From: Pseudomonas sp. ATCC PTA-122608
GTDB lineage: Bacteria > Pseudomonadota > Gammaproteobacteria > Pseudomonadales > Pseudomonadaceae
Direction: 5' to 3'
Assembly: GCF_001952855.1 (NCBI RefSeq)
Contig: NZ_LPNO01000016.1
Span: forward strand, 1-64,000
DNA: 64,000 bases
In this document: one piece after another, positions 52,501-61,464 of the stretch
Position numbering within the stretch: position 1 is the stretch's first letter
Layout of the letters: every line of letters starts with the position of its first letter
Position numbers and translations under genes: made by a program
The notes under the pieces: model-generated
What the model was told of the DNA's origin: nothing
The model's database searches: none
What the model saw: the letters and a program-made list of their open reading frames with translations, nothing else

Positions 52501-55500
52501 GTAGAGGCTGCCGCCACTCGCGGCGCTGAGGTTGTTGCTGGCGCGCAGGGTGCCGACGTTAACTAGGTCGCCACCGGTGACGAGGTTGAGGTCGCGGCCC
52601 TGGATCAGGCTGTTGCCGCGCACGTTGCGCGATTCGGCCTGGGCCAGGTAGAGCACCGGCACGAGGACGGTCTGGCCGTCGACCACGCGGTTTTCCATCC
52701 ACACGATGTCGTGGGTCAGGGCGCCGACTTGCTGGCCGGTGAGGGACACGCCGACGCTCAGGCGCAGGGCGTCTTTGCTGGCGAGGGCGTTGTCCATCAG
52801 GTAGCGGAACTGGTCGGCGTCGCTGAGCAGGCCGCCGGCGAGGAAGCGTTGGCCGGTTTGTGCGAGTACCGCGTCGCGAATCAGGCGTGTCTCGTATTGG
52901 CCATCGCCGAGGCGGCGCCAGGCGTTGTCACTGTTGAAGCCGAGTTTGCCGAGCATGTAGTCGGAGCTGAAGAAGCCCGATGCCGTGGTGAACTCGGGGT
53001 TGGTTTCGATCAGGTAGTGGCTGGTGGGGTCGGCGTTTTTGACGAACAGGCCGTACTCGCCCTTGGGCAGTTGGAAGGTGGGCGAAGTGGTGGGGTCGAC
53101 CGGGGCGAAGGCGGTGCCGGTGTAGTCCACGGGCACGAAGCCGCCGCCGGGGGCCACGCCCACTACAGGCAATACGCTGCCGGGCGCCTGGGCGCTCGGG
53201 TCGTTGGCGTGTTTGCTCAGGTTGATGTTGATGCCGCCGACGGGAATGCCGGTCTGGTCTTCGCCGAGGGTACCAGTGAGCTGCGCCAGGGTGTTTTCGT
53301 GCAGGGTGCCGTTTTGCAGGGTGCGAGCAACGTTGAGGTTGACCGTGCCGCCGGCTTGTAGCGTGGCCGCGTAGCCAGGGCCGCCGTTGTCGGTCCAGGT
53401 GGTGACATTACTGACCTCGGCAAAACGGTCATCGGAAGACCGCGCCTTGAGTGCTTCAAACCGCGCCAGGTCGAAGTTGCCGGCGGCGACGGCGGCATTG
53501 AACGCTGGGACGTCACGAAACTCCATCTGGTCCCAATAATCGATGTCGATCCTTTTGGGTGTACCCACGACGATGGTGTTTTGGCCGGTGCGGGTGCCCG
53601 CGCCCTGATTGAGCAGGTCGTTGGCGGTGATGCTCAGGTTGCCATTGGCCGCCAGCAGGCTGTAGCGGTTCTGAACATTGTCGCCCTGGATCAGCAGGTC
53701 TTTGCCCGCCACCAAGCGCGCAGAGGCCGAGTCCTTGATCGCGGATTCAAGGATGGTCTGGTTAATGGTGATTTGACCGCGCTTGAACGAGTCGTGCCCG
53801 CCGCAGTGCTGGCCGCACTGCCAATTGAGGCTGCCGGTGGTGACGGTCTGGCCCAACTCGAATTCAGCCTTGGCGTTTTCCACGAAGGCGGCGTTGATGC
53901 CGATATTGCCTTCGCTTTCCACAGTGCCGGAAAGGTTGCTGAAACCTGCCGCGCGTGCGCCATCGACGGCGGCAAAGGTCAGGTTGCCCTTAGTGTAGAC
54001 ATCACCGTAAAGGTTGCTGAAGCTGTTACCGCGCAGGGTAAGGTCGCCGCCGCTGAACAACAGCGTGTCGGCCGCATTGGTGATGCCGTTGACCGCAGTG
54101 AGGTTCACCGCGCCCTGGGCACCGAGGGTGCCACGGTTGTCGATTTGCGCGGCGGCGATATCCAGTTGCTGGCGGGCGGTGAGGAAACCGAGGTTGGCCA
54201 GGGTGCCGCTGAGCGTCAGGCGCGCATTGGTTGCCGCCAGGCGGCCGCCGTTCTGGTTGAGAGTGTTCGCGGCGACGGTGAGGGTTTGCAGGGCCGATAC
54301 GCGGCCACTGTTGGTTATATCGCCGGTGGTGATGCTGAGGTCGCCGTCGCTGAGCAGTTCGCCGCCGTTGTTAAGGCTGGCCACGTCGAGGATCAGGCCC
54401 TTGCTGCTGGCCATGCGGTCGCCGGCCTTGAGGGTCAGGCCCAGGCTGCTTTTGTACGTGAGCACTTCGTTCAGTTGCAGACGGCCCAGGCCGTCGACGC
54501 TGCCGAATGCCCAGTCAGCGGTGCCCATGCCATTGATGTTGCCCTGACTGCCGGTGAGGCTAGCGGTGTTGATCCGGAACAGGCCGTTGCCCGCGTGCTG
54601 CAACTGGCCACCCTGGTTATTCAGGTGCGTGGCATCGAGGCTGAAGGCTGTGCTGCCGAACTCGAGGGTGCCGTCCTGGTTGTTCAGCGTGCCGCTGAGG
54701 TTGAGGCTGCTGCTGGCACCGGCCAGCGCACGCAGTTGCCCGCGTGCGCTGTTGTCGAGGTTGCCACCGTTGAGGGTCAGGCCCTGGTTGGCTTCAATCA
54801 GGCCGCCTTGGTTGGTGAGCGTGTCGCGTGAAGTCAGGTTGAGTTGGTTGCCGCTGATCTGGCCGCCCGCGCTGTTGTTGAGGGTGTTGCCAGTGATCGT
54901 CACCTGTTCTTTACCGAACAGCTTGCCACCTTGGTTGGCCAGGGCTTCGACGGTCAGTTGCAGGTTGCCCACCAGGCTGGCCAACGTGCCGTTGCTGGCG
55001 TTGTTTACGCTGTCGGCGTTGACGGTCAGGGTGTCGCCTTGCACGGTGCCGCCGGTGTTATCCAGGCTGCCGGTATCCAGTTGGGTAGATGCGCCGCCGC
55101 TGAGCATCAGGCCTTTGCGGTTGGTCGCGTCCTGGCCGCTGTAGCTCAGGCCCTGGTTACCGGCCAGCAGCTGGCCGCCATCGTTGTTCAGGTGCTGCGC
55201 GGCGATGTCGAGGCGCTTGCCGCGCAGGGTGCCGCCGCTGTTGTCGAGGGTGGTGAGCGCCTTGACCAGCAGGCTGCGTTCGCCAGCGTCGATGACCCCG
55301 CCTGAGTTGGTCAGCAGGTCGCTGACGTTGAGGGTCACGTCGCCGCCATTGCTGACCAGCGAGCCTTTGTTGCTGTTGTTGAGGGTCTGCGCGGTGACGT
55401 CAACCGAGGTGCCGATCAGGATACCGGCGCTGTTGTCCAACCGCTCGCCTTGTACCTGCAACAGGCCTTCACTTTGAATACGGCCTTGGGCATTGAGCAA

Positions 55501-57564
55501 TTGGCCCGGGCCTTTGAGCAGCAGGCTCACGCCCGGCGCGCCACCGGCCAGCAGGCCGGCGTTGCGGTTGTCGAGGCCGGAGGCGCGCACGTCGAGTTGG
55601 TCGCCCACCACGCGCCCGGCGCGGTTGTCGATGTCACCGCCGGTCACGTCGAGCAGCAGTTGTTTGCCGACGATTACGCCGCTCTGGTTATCCAGGTTCG
55701 CCGCGTGCAACTCGACATCGCCCTGCCCGGCCTGCAAGCGGCCTTGGGCGTTATTGAGCTGTTGCGCGGTGACGAGGGTCAACTTGCCGGTGTTGGCGCT
55801 CAGTACGCCGTTGGCGTTGCTGCTGAGGTTGCCGGCGTTGAGGTTCAGGTCGGTGCTGGCCTGGGCAAAACCCTGGCTGTTGTTGAACCCATTGGCAACG
55901 GTGAGGTTCAGTGCGCCGTTGTCGGCCTGGATCAGGCCCTTGAGGCTGTTGTCGAGGTCGCTGGCGTTCACCGTGAGGGCGCCGGCAATCAGCTTGCCGT
56001 TCTGGTTATTCAGGCTGCCGGCGTTGACGGTCAGGGCGTTGGCGATCACTTGCCCGCCGCTGTTGTTGAGTGCGGCGCTGGTCAGCACCAGGCTGCCGCC
56101 GGACATTTCGATGCGGCCTTGGCGGTTGTCCAAAGAGGCGCTGTCGAGGGTAGCGGCCTGGCCTTCACCGAAGCGAATCAACCCGCCGAGGTTGACGATC
56201 GCCGGTGCGCTGATCGCCAGGCTTTGCTCGCCGTACACACGGGCGGTGGCGCCTTGGTTGGTGAGCTTGGCGGTGCTGACGCTGACGGTTTTGCCCTGGA
56301 TGATGCTGCCCTGGTTGGTCAGCGCCTGCGCGGCGGTGATCGCCAACGCGCGGCTGGCCAGCAGGTCACCGCTGGTGTTCACGGTCTGCGCGTTCACCAC
56401 CAGGTCGCCGGTGGCATTGCGGCTGTTATCAGCCTGCACGCCCGCTTCGATGATGCCCGGGTTGGTGACCTTGATCGCGTTGAGTTCGATGCGCTGACCC
56501 GCGGCCAGGCTCTTCTGGTTGACCAGTTCTTCGGCACTGCTCACCTGCACATTGCCGGTGGCGTAGACCTTGTCGGTCAGGTTCACGTTCTGCGCGGTGA
56601 CCTTGATATTACCGGTGGCCGCCGCCTGCGCCATGCTCAGGCGCCCGTTGGCATCCAGCTGGATATCGCCGCCACTGGCGGCCAGCGTACCGTCGAGCTT
56701 CACGCCCACGCCGGCCTCGGTGCCCACCAGTTTGATGGCGCCGGCGTACATGCCGCCCAATGCCGAGGAATCGATGGCCAGTTCGGGCTTGGCGCTGCCG
56801 TCATCGGCGCGCGCGGTGGCTTTCAGGCTTTTCGCGTCGACATCGTTGCGCCCGGCGATCACGGTCAATTCCCGTGCGTTGATCTGCGCATTGATCTTGG
56901 CCGAGCGGGTGATGATCTCGAAACGGTCGACGTTGCTGGCATTCAAGCCTTGGCCGTCGATGGTCACGGCGCCGCCATCGACTTGGTAGCGCTGCAACTG
57001 GCCGCTCGCGTCGAGCACCGGTTTGCCGGTGGTGAGGGTCACGTTGGGGGTGTTGATGAAGCCGCAGCCGCTGCACGTGACGCCGTACGGGTTGGCGACG
57101 ATGACTTTGGCCGACTGGCCCGCCACTTCGGTGTAGCCGCGCAGTTGACTGGGGCTGCCGCCGTTGACTTCGTTGAGGATGACGCTGGCCGCGCCGCCCT
57201 TGAGGTTGGGGTTGCCGACGATGTAACCACCCAGCTGGGTATTCGTCATCGGGCCGTTGGCGTTGTTGAGGATCACGCCGTTGGGGCCGACGTTGTAGTC
57301 CTTGAATTGGTTATGGGACAAGCCACTGCCATTGGGGGTGGCGATGTTCACCACCGGTACGCCATTGCCGGCCTGGCCGACGGTGGTGCCCGGCGCACTG
57401 ACCACAATGCCTTCGGCCTGGGCCAGCAGCGGCTGCCAGAACAGCGCGTTGGCCAGGATCAGCACCAGGCCGCGCTTGGGCAGGCCGAAGAACGAGTCTC
57501 GCGGCTTCAGCGCAGCAGAAGGTTGGCGGGCCAGGAAGGCAAAGTGGCGAACATCCATTGTCAT
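49525..57564 (-). CDS. cdiA: CdiA contact-dependent growth inhibition effector (two-partner secretion exoprotein)
   Basis: The 2679-aa protein has a signal peptide ending near residue 50 and the TPS secretion domain (about 50-310, with NPNL and NPYG boxes and a Cys pair in 'VTCSGCGF'). A long FHA filament of 'LNNQGG.I' repeats follows (about 310-1350, and again 1680-1900). Non-repeat receptor-binding-type sequence fills about 1380-1680. A hydrophobic Ala/Gly-rich stretch and QYNYLNH (2372) precede the toxin. The toxin (about 2547-2679) has Glu2564, Asp2599 and S-x-K at 2608-2610, resembling PD-(D/E)xK DNase CdiA toxins such as that of E. coli EC869. A DUF637-like area lies before QYNYLNH. Confidence 0.88.
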   Translation of the reverse strand: MTMDVRHFAFLARQPSAALKPRDSFFGLPKRGLVLILANALFWQPLLAQAEGIVVSAPGTTVGQAGNGVPVVNIATPNGSGLSHNQFKDYNVGPNGVILNNANGPMTNTQLGGYIVGNPNLKGGAASVILNEVNGGSPSQLRGYTEVAGQSAKVIVANPYGVTCSGCGFINTPNVTLTTGKPVLDASGQLQRYQVDGGAVTIDGQGLNASNVDRFEIITRSAKINAQINARELTVIAGRNDVDAKSLKATARADDGSAKPELAIDSSALGGMYAGAIKLVGTEAGVGVKLDGTLAASGGDIQLDANGRLSMAQAAATGNIKVTAQNVNLTDKVYATGNVQVSSAEELVNQKSLAAGQRIELNAIKVTNPGIIEAGVQADNSRNATGDLVVNAQTVNTSGDLLASRALAITAAQALTNQGSIIQGKTVSVSTAKLTNQGATARVYGEQSLAISAPAIVNLGGLIRFGEGQAATLDSASLDNRQGRIEMSGGSLVLTSAALNNSGGQVIANALTVNAGSLNNQNGKLIAGALTVNASDLDNSLKGLIQADNGALNLTVANGFNNSQGFAQASTDLNLNAGNLSSNANGVLSANTGKLTLVTAQQLNNAQGRLQAGQGDVELHAANLDNQSGVIVGKQLLLDVTGGDIDNRAGRVVGDQLDVRASGLDNRNAGLLAGGAPGVSLLLKGPGQLLNAQGRIQSEGLLQVQGERLDNSAGILIGTSVDVTAQTLNNSNKGSLVSNGGDVTLNVSDLLTNSGGVIDAGERSLLVKALTTLDNSGGTLRGKRLDIAAQHLNNDGGQLLAGNQGLSYSGQDATNRKGLMLSGGASTQLDTGSLDNTGGTVQGDTLTVNADSVNNASNGTLASLVGNLQLTVEALANQGGKLFGKEQVTITGNTLNNSAGGQISGNQLNLTSRDTLTNQGGLIEANQGLTLNGGNLDNSARGQLRALAGASSSLNLSGTLNNQDGTLEFGSTAFSLDATHLNNQGGQLQHAGNGLFRINTASLTGSQGNINGMGTADWAFGSVDGLGRLQLNEVLTYKSSLGLTLKAGDRMASSKGLILDVASLNNGGELLSDGDLSITTGDITNSGRVSALQTLTVAANTLNQNGGRLAATNARLTLSGTLANLGFLTARQQLDIAAAQIDNRGTLGAQGAVNLTAVNGITNAADTLLFSGGDLTLRGNSFSNLYGDVYTKGNLTFAAVDGARAAGFSNLSGTVESEGNIGINAAFVENAKAEFELGQTVTTGSLNWQCGQHCGGHDSFKRGQITINQTILESAIKDSASARLVAGKDLLIQGDNVQNRYSLLAANGNLSITANDLLNQGAGTRTGQNTIVVGTPKRIDIDYWDQMEFRDVPAFNAAVAAGNFDLARFEALKARSSDDRFAEVSNVTTWTDNGGPGYAATLQAGGTVNLNVARTLQNGTLHENTLAQLTGTLGEDQTGIPVGGININLSKHANDPSAQAPGSVLPVVGVAPGGGFVPVDYTGTAFAPVDPTTSPTFQLPKGEYGLFVKNADPTSHYLIETNPEFTTASGFFSSDYMLGKLGFNSDNAWRRLGDGQYETRLIRDAVLAQTGQRFLAGGLLSDADQFRYLMDNALASKDALRLSVGVSLTGQQVGALTHDIVWMENRVVDGQTVLVPVLYLAQAESRNVRGNSLIQGRDLNLVTGGDLVNVGTLRASNNLSAASGGSLYNGGLIEAGNNLSLLAQDSIRNATGGEIRGNQVSLTALKGDITNDNTAIQVRDGAGMRTLTDAGASTITARGNLAIDAGRDLTNRGALTAGNDATLTAGRDLNLIAASDTRVKHEFSDGGHKSTITTDVKNLAASVTAGGNVNMQAGQDVNIIGSTATAGKDLNIQAGRDFNVTSVSDVHNVEGKEKDGKKRIKTADEQTTQLASVLTAGADFKSQAGRDTTLVASKISAGNEAYLYSGDKLNLLAAENSTHTLYDMKKVSGWGNKKTQRDEVTRVTNVGTEIKTGGDLVLKSGGDQTYQLAKLQSGKDITLDSGGAITFEAVKDLHQESHEKTNNNAFWVSSKGKGNTDETLRQSQLIAEGNVAIKAVDGLKIDINQVNQQTVSQSIDAMVKADPQLAWIKEAEKRGDVDWRQVKEIHDSFKYSNSGLGPASQIIIAIVMAAVVGPMAAAAAGGSTVGAVAGAVAAGASTNATVSVINNRGNLGAVLKDVTSSDAMKGYVIAGATAGLTAEFFGDWTGTETNTATGKITTPGILNSWSGVGQFAANQTLQSGTSMLLSKALGQGGSASDALKNALFNTLAAASFNLLGNYTKNVFADGSAPKVAIHAMVGGLLAEATGGDFKTGALAAGASEALVTHLDGLVKGDDNLLTMSSQIVGVLAAAAQGDVDAAALEKGSWVAQNATQYNYLNHNQLERAAKKIAACTDTSCIEDTTRKFKELSLQQDIDAIAGCKADPSTCAARSKEVANTMADLNPIKDIVEYGSPKAREAVQNLINSNFEFQEMLATATTEHTVGAMVDTLKAKWNLSDAQAQEITNDLKIALAVGLGTAAGALAYKRAVAASKRETPPPSRPDLMPPENGKNVWDLEPRARGRQIETTLTDTDYKDWARTDNLINPKTGQPFKSNNFPVIDFQLDTNVVSLKTIDTRGKGWSYDMRTHMDTLQSSKITVDGVPATKILDIRVQPGGMADASKLIEYGKQRNITVIIKEFGG

Positions 57565-57589
57565 ATTCTCGATGTAACGGGGCGTTGAA

Positions 57590-59314
57590 TTACAGGAAGA
57601 AATCCATGCGGAAGTAGATCGGCGCTTCGCGCTCGCTCATCACTGCCGGGCGTTCCAGGGAATGGGCAAAGGTCACGCTGGTGCTGACGTATTTGCCACG
57701 GGCGAACAGCTCCAGGGAGTTGCTCGAGACCCGGCCGTGCAGGTTGTCGTTGTAGCGGTCGTTGCGGATAACGCCCTGGTCATAGCCGACGCTGGCACCG
57801 TATTCGGCGAAGGCCGGGCGCAGCCAGCTCAAGGTCACCGGACGGGCCCAGCGCACGTCATTGCGCCAATAGCCGCCGCTGTCGCCGGTCAGTTGCTGGT
57901 CCTTAAACCCACGGATCGACGACGAGCCACCCAGGCTCATGCGCTGGGGGCTGTACAGCACATCCTCACTGCGCTGACCGGTAGCCAGGCTGGTGAACGT
58001 GAACGACTCGCCCCACAGCGTGAACGGTTGCAGGTAGCTGACGGTTGCGGTGTATTTGCGGTAGTCGGGAGTTGGCGTGAGGTTGCCCAGGCGGTCGCGC
58101 TGTTGGTCGTTGCGCTGGGCATCGAAAGCGCCGATGCCGTTTTGCATGCCCAGGTCGAGGTTGACGAAGGCATTGCCGATGCGGCGGCCGTGGTTGATGC
58201 CCAGTTGCAGTTCGCTGAGGCGGTTGCTGCTGGGCTCGGTGCGCACGTCGAGGATGTAGTTGTTGGTGCGCAGGTGCGACAGGCCGACGTTTACCGACGT
58301 CTTGCTCACGTCGTCACGATGGATCACCCGCTCGGCGCGCAGTTGGTGGTTTTCGTTGTCGCCGTTCTGTTTGAATTTAAAGTCGTTGGTTACGCCAAAG
58401 GTGCGGTAATCACTCTCGCTGTAGGTGTAGCTGAAGTTCCACCAGCCCCACGGCACGTTGTAGTAGAGCATGGTGTTTTTCGAGGTTTTCTGGTGGTCGC
58501 TGACGGCATCGTGGCCGCCGCGCAACACCAACTGGTCGGCCAGGCCCAGCGGGCTGTCCCACTCAAGACCCGCGCCCCACTGCTGTTCGCCGGTGCTTTT
58601 CTGCCCGTCGTTATTGCGTGACAGGCTGGCACGCCAGGGTTTTTGCGGGACGTTCTTGACCTGCACTTCACTGCCGCCCACCTGGCTGCCGGGGGTCAGT
58701 TCCATTTGTGCCTGCTTGGACGGCAAGCGGTTCAACTGGTCCACCAACTGCTCGATTTCCCGCAGGTTGAGCTGCTCGCCAACCTTGCCTGGAAAGGCCA
58801 TGGCCAGTTCACGCGGGGACAGGTTGCTGCCGTCGGCGCCCTTCAAGCCTTCGAGTTTGCCTTCCACCACCAACACCTGGAGGTGGCCGGTGGACAGGTC
58901 CTGCTGCGGCAAGTAAGCACGGCTGGTGACCATGCCTTTGTCGACGTAGTAGTCGGTGATCGCCTTGAGCACTTGATTGAGCTGGGACACGCCCAGGCAC
59001 TGGCCGATATAAGGCTTGAGCAGGCGCTCGCGGTCGGCCGCAGGCAGGCTGTCGGCGCCCTTGAGTTCGATGTCTTTGATCGGGAAGCAACGGGTGTCGG
59101 CCGGGGTGGCAGGCGCTTCGGGCTTGGCTTCTTTGCCGGGCAGTTCCTTGAGGTCTTCAAGGCGCCGGCGCTGTTCTTCCAGCAGACGGTTTTGCCGATC
59201 ACGGATCAGGTCCTGATCGCCAGGCGTAGGCGCAGCCGTCGCACTATTGAGTGCAAAGCAAGTCAGCAGGCAAACGCCCAGCAGCAGCCGAGTCCGTGGC
59301 AGTAATAAAGACAT
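57590..59314 (-). CDS. cdiB: CdiB two-partner secretion outer-membrane transporter
   Basis: The 574-aa Omp85-family transporter has a signal peptide (to about 27), a helix-forming plug (about 30-65, 'RQNRLLEEQRRRLEDLKEL'), and two POTRA domains (about 75-225, 'PIKDIELKGADSLP'). A 16-strand barrel (about 230-574) follows, with loop-6 'SIRGF' (canonical VRGY/IRGF) and a terminal aromatic. It exports CdiA by recognising the TPS domain. It precedes cdiA by 25 bases. Similar to ShlB/FhaC proteins; the CdiB name depends on CdiA next door. Confidence 0.9.
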   Translation of the reverse strand: MSLLLPRTRLLLGVCLLTCFALNSATAAPTPGDQDLIRDRQNRLLEEQRRRLEDLKELPGKEAKPEAPATPADTRCFPIKDIELKGADSLPAADRERLLKPYIGQCLGVSQLNQVLKAITDYYVDKGMVTSRAYLPQQDLSTGHLQVLVVEGKLEGLKGADGSNLSPRELAMAFPGKVGEQLNLREIEQLVDQLNRLPSKQAQMELTPGSQVGGSEVQVKNVPQKPWRASLSRNNDGQKSTGEQQWGAGLEWDSPLGLADQLVLRGGHDAVSDHQKTSKNTMLYYNVPWGWWNFSYTYSESDYRTFGVTNDFKFKQNGDNENHQLRAERVIHRDDVSKTSVNVGLSHLRTNNYILDVRTEPSSNRLSELQLGINHGRRIGNAFVNLDLGMQNGIGAFDAQRNDQQRDRLGNLTPTPDYRKYTATVSYLQPFTLWGESFTFTSLATGQRSEDVLYSPQRMSLGGSSSIRGFKDQQLTGDSGGYWRNDVRWARPVTLSWLRPAFAEYGASVGYDQGVIRNDRYNDNLHGRVSSNSLELFARGKYVSTSVTFAHSLERPAVMSEREAPIYFRMDFFL

Positions 59315-59635
59315 GTTCGATCCGTCGAGAAAGCGGGGGCCGGCAAACTAACATCGAACTTCCGGTCGGCCAAGAATCTGACTTAGTTGGAAGTTATGTT
59401 TAATAGGCCTTTAAGTTGCTGATTATTAACAATAAATAAATCATGCAACGCTTAATCGCTTGCAATTGGAATTTTTATTCCGACAAGCGGTAACAGTATT
59501 GATACAACTTCGGCTAAGGGGCTTACAATTGCCATTACTTAGCCATCAATCCCGTATCACGACTGGTTAGTAGCCAAAAAACCGGAAAAGTTCGCGGCTA
59601 CTTTGTGAATTGGATCCCACTTTTCGGCATTCAGG
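59315..59635. promoter_or_regulatory. Upstream region of cdiB, downstream of pgaD
   Basis: This 321-bp AT-rich stretch separates the end of pgaD from cdiB on the same strand. ACTTCC at about 59358 and GGAAGT near 59392 form a wide dyad. 'aataaataaatc' near 59430 and several A/T runs suggest a promoter for cdiB. No clear terminator for pgaD and no gene is seen. Confidence 0.4.
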
Positions 59636-60118
59636 TTAACCGACCTCTTTCGCCCGCTCCTGCCCCGGCACCAGCTTCAACCCTGGCCGCTCCACATGGC
59701 GGGATACATGCGCTGTCACTTCCTGCACGCCACCTTCATGGTCGTTATGAATCACCAGCACACCCGGGCGGCGCAGTTGCTCCAGGTCACCTTCCCCCAG
59801 GCTGAAGCTGTGGCTCAAACGCTGGTCGCTCAAGGCCTTGGCCGCCGAGCGGCGCTGGGCAAAGCGCTTGCCGCGCTGTTGCTGGTAACGCGCCCAACCG
59901 ATCAGTACCACCGCGTTGAACACAGCGATCCACAGGTAAATCTGCAAGGTATCCAGTGCCGCAAAAATCGGTGCATCAATGCGCGGGCCGCCGTGGCTGT
60001 CGAGCATCGGCACCATGCCGCGCACCAGCAAGAGGATCAGGCCAGCCCAGGCCAGCAGGGTCAGGAATACGTCGATCGCCCACATCACCGGGCGCTGTTG
60101 GGTTCGGATCAGGTTCAT
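59636..60118 (-). CDS. pgaD: PgaD, poly-N-acetylglucosamine synthase accessory subunit
   Basis: The 160-aa inner-membrane protein has two membrane helices (about 12-34 and 58-80) and a charged cytoplasmic C-terminal region with '[20 protein letters not shown]'. PgaD partners PgaC, and the pair binds cyclic di-GMP to switch on polymer synthesis. Start at 60118 uses an ATGA overlap with the pgaC stop; a longer frame is antisense-like to the pgaC end. It closes the pgaABCD unit. Confidence 0.85.
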   Translation of the reverse strand: MNLIRTQQRPVMWAIDVFLTLLAWAGLILLLVRGMVPMLDSHGGPRIDAPIFAALDTLQIYLWIAVFNAVVLIGWARYQQQRGKRFAQRRSAAKALSDQRLSHSFSLGEGDLEQLRRPGVLVIHNDHEGGVQEVTAHVSRHVERPGLKLVPGQERAKEVG

Positions 60119-61461
60119 GGTTGCAGTTCCTTGGTGGGGGCTTTGATACCGCGATCCGGGCTGACCCAGCGCGCGCGTTTCTGGTGTTGCCGAAACAACA
60201 CTTTGGGGAAGCTGACCAGGGTGGTGAACAGGCTGACCAGCCAGAACACCAGCGGGTACCAGACGGTCCAGAACAGGGTTTTCCACAGGCCCTTTTCATA
60301 GCGCCGGTCGATCATGATGCTCACCGCGAATTGCACCAGGCACACCACTGCCAGCAACAGGCCGGTAAAGGCCGGCGGCATCAGCGAGTCGACGGCGATG
60401 GCGGCGGGCAGCGTCACGACTTTACCCACGGCCCAGAAGATCACCGAGAGCAAAAAGGTGAAGGCCCAGCCGGTGGACAGGCAGTACTCGAACAGCAGCG
60501 GCCACAGGTAGCGATGGCGCCATTGCCAGATGCCCCGGATGTTCTTGAACAGCACTTCGGCGCCGCCCTGGGCCCAGCGCAGACGCTGTTTCCACAGGCC
60601 GCCGAGGGTTTCCGGCATCAGGATCCAGCACAGTGCGCGGGGCTCGTAGAAGATGCTCCAGTGGTCCAGTTGCAGCTTCCAGCTCACGTCGATGTCTTCG
60701 GTGATCATGTCGGTGCTCCAGTAGTCGACCCGGTCCAGGGCCGCCCGCCGAAACGCCACCACCACGCCGGAGACGGTGAAGATCCGCCCGAAGACCCGCT
60801 GGGTGCGCTTGATCAAACCGATGATCGAAGAGAACTCGCCCACCTGCACCCGGCCGATCAAGGTCGAGCGCGTGCGAATGCGCGGGTTGCCGGTGACGGC
60901 ACCAAGGCGCGGGTTGTCGAGCATCGGCGCCACCAGGTACGCCGCGGTGTTCGACGAGAGCAACGCATCGCCGTCGATGCACACCAAATATTCGCTGCGT
61001 GCTGCTACCGCGCCCATGCGCAGGGCCACGGCCTTGCCCTGGTTTTGCGCCAGGTGCAGCACCCGCAGGCGCGGCTCTTTCAGCGCCAGCGCATCGAGCA
61101 CCGCGGCGGTGTTGTCGCTGGAGCCGTCGTTGATCGCGATCACTTCAATGTTGCGGTATTGCTGGGCCAGCGCGGCGCCGATGGTCTCGGCAGCGTTGTC
61201 GCCTTCGTTGTAGCAAGGGATCAGGATCGAGATAAGCGGCTCGCCGGCGAGTACCGGCGCCGGGGTGTCATCCGCCCACGGCCAGTGGCGCTCCCAGTGC
61301 AGCCAGAAGTACAGGCCGCCGGCGATCCACAGGCCGGACATAAACAGCGGATAGAAGAATACGAAGTCCATCAGGAACTGCCCGGTGACCAGAAAGATCA
61401 GGCCAAGGGGCACACCCAATACCAACGACAAAACGATAAGCGCGAGGATTCTGTCGAACAT
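60115..61461 (-). CDS. pgaC: PgaC, poly-β-1,6-N-acetylglucosamine synthase
   Basis: The 448-aa GT2 membrane glycosyltransferase has membrane helices at about 5-50 and C-terminal ones at about 310-420. Between them lies the GT-A domain with DGSSDNT, the DxD-like 'CIDGDALLS', the catalytic 'EDIDVSWK' and the QxxRW-type 'QRLRWAQGG'. It uses UDP-GlcNAc to build and move PNAG across the inner membrane. It lies three bases after pgaB. Confidence 0.93.
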   Translation of the reverse strand: MFDRILALIVLSLVLGVPLGLIFLVTGQFLMDFVFFYPLFMSGLWIAGGLYFWLHWERHWPWADDTPAPVLAGEPLISILIPCYNEGDNAAETIGAALAQQYRNIEVIAINDGSSDNTAAVLDALALKEPRLRVLHLAQNQGKAVALRMGAVAARSEYLVCIDGDALLSSNTAAYLVAPMLDNPRLGAVTGNPRIRTRSTLIGRVQVGEFSSIIGLIKRTQRVFGRIFTVSGVVVAFRRAALDRVDYWSTDMITEDIDVSWKLQLDHWSIFYEPRALCWILMPETLGGLWKQRLRWAQGGAEVLFKNIRGIWQWRHRYLWPLLFEYCLSTGWAFTFLLSVIFWAVGKVVTLPAAIAVDSLMPPAFTGLLLAVVCLVQFAVSIMIDRRYEKGLWKTLFWTVWYPLVFWLVSLFTTLVSFPKVLFRQHQKRARWVSPDRGIKAPTKELQP

Positions 61462-61464
61462 GAG

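Noticed and set aside
55450..57588. 712-codon plus-strand frame inside the cdiA region
   Set aside because: It mirrors the repetitive cdiA codons (runs of Val, Ala and Gln without domain structure) and has no ribosome site. It is an antisense shadow.
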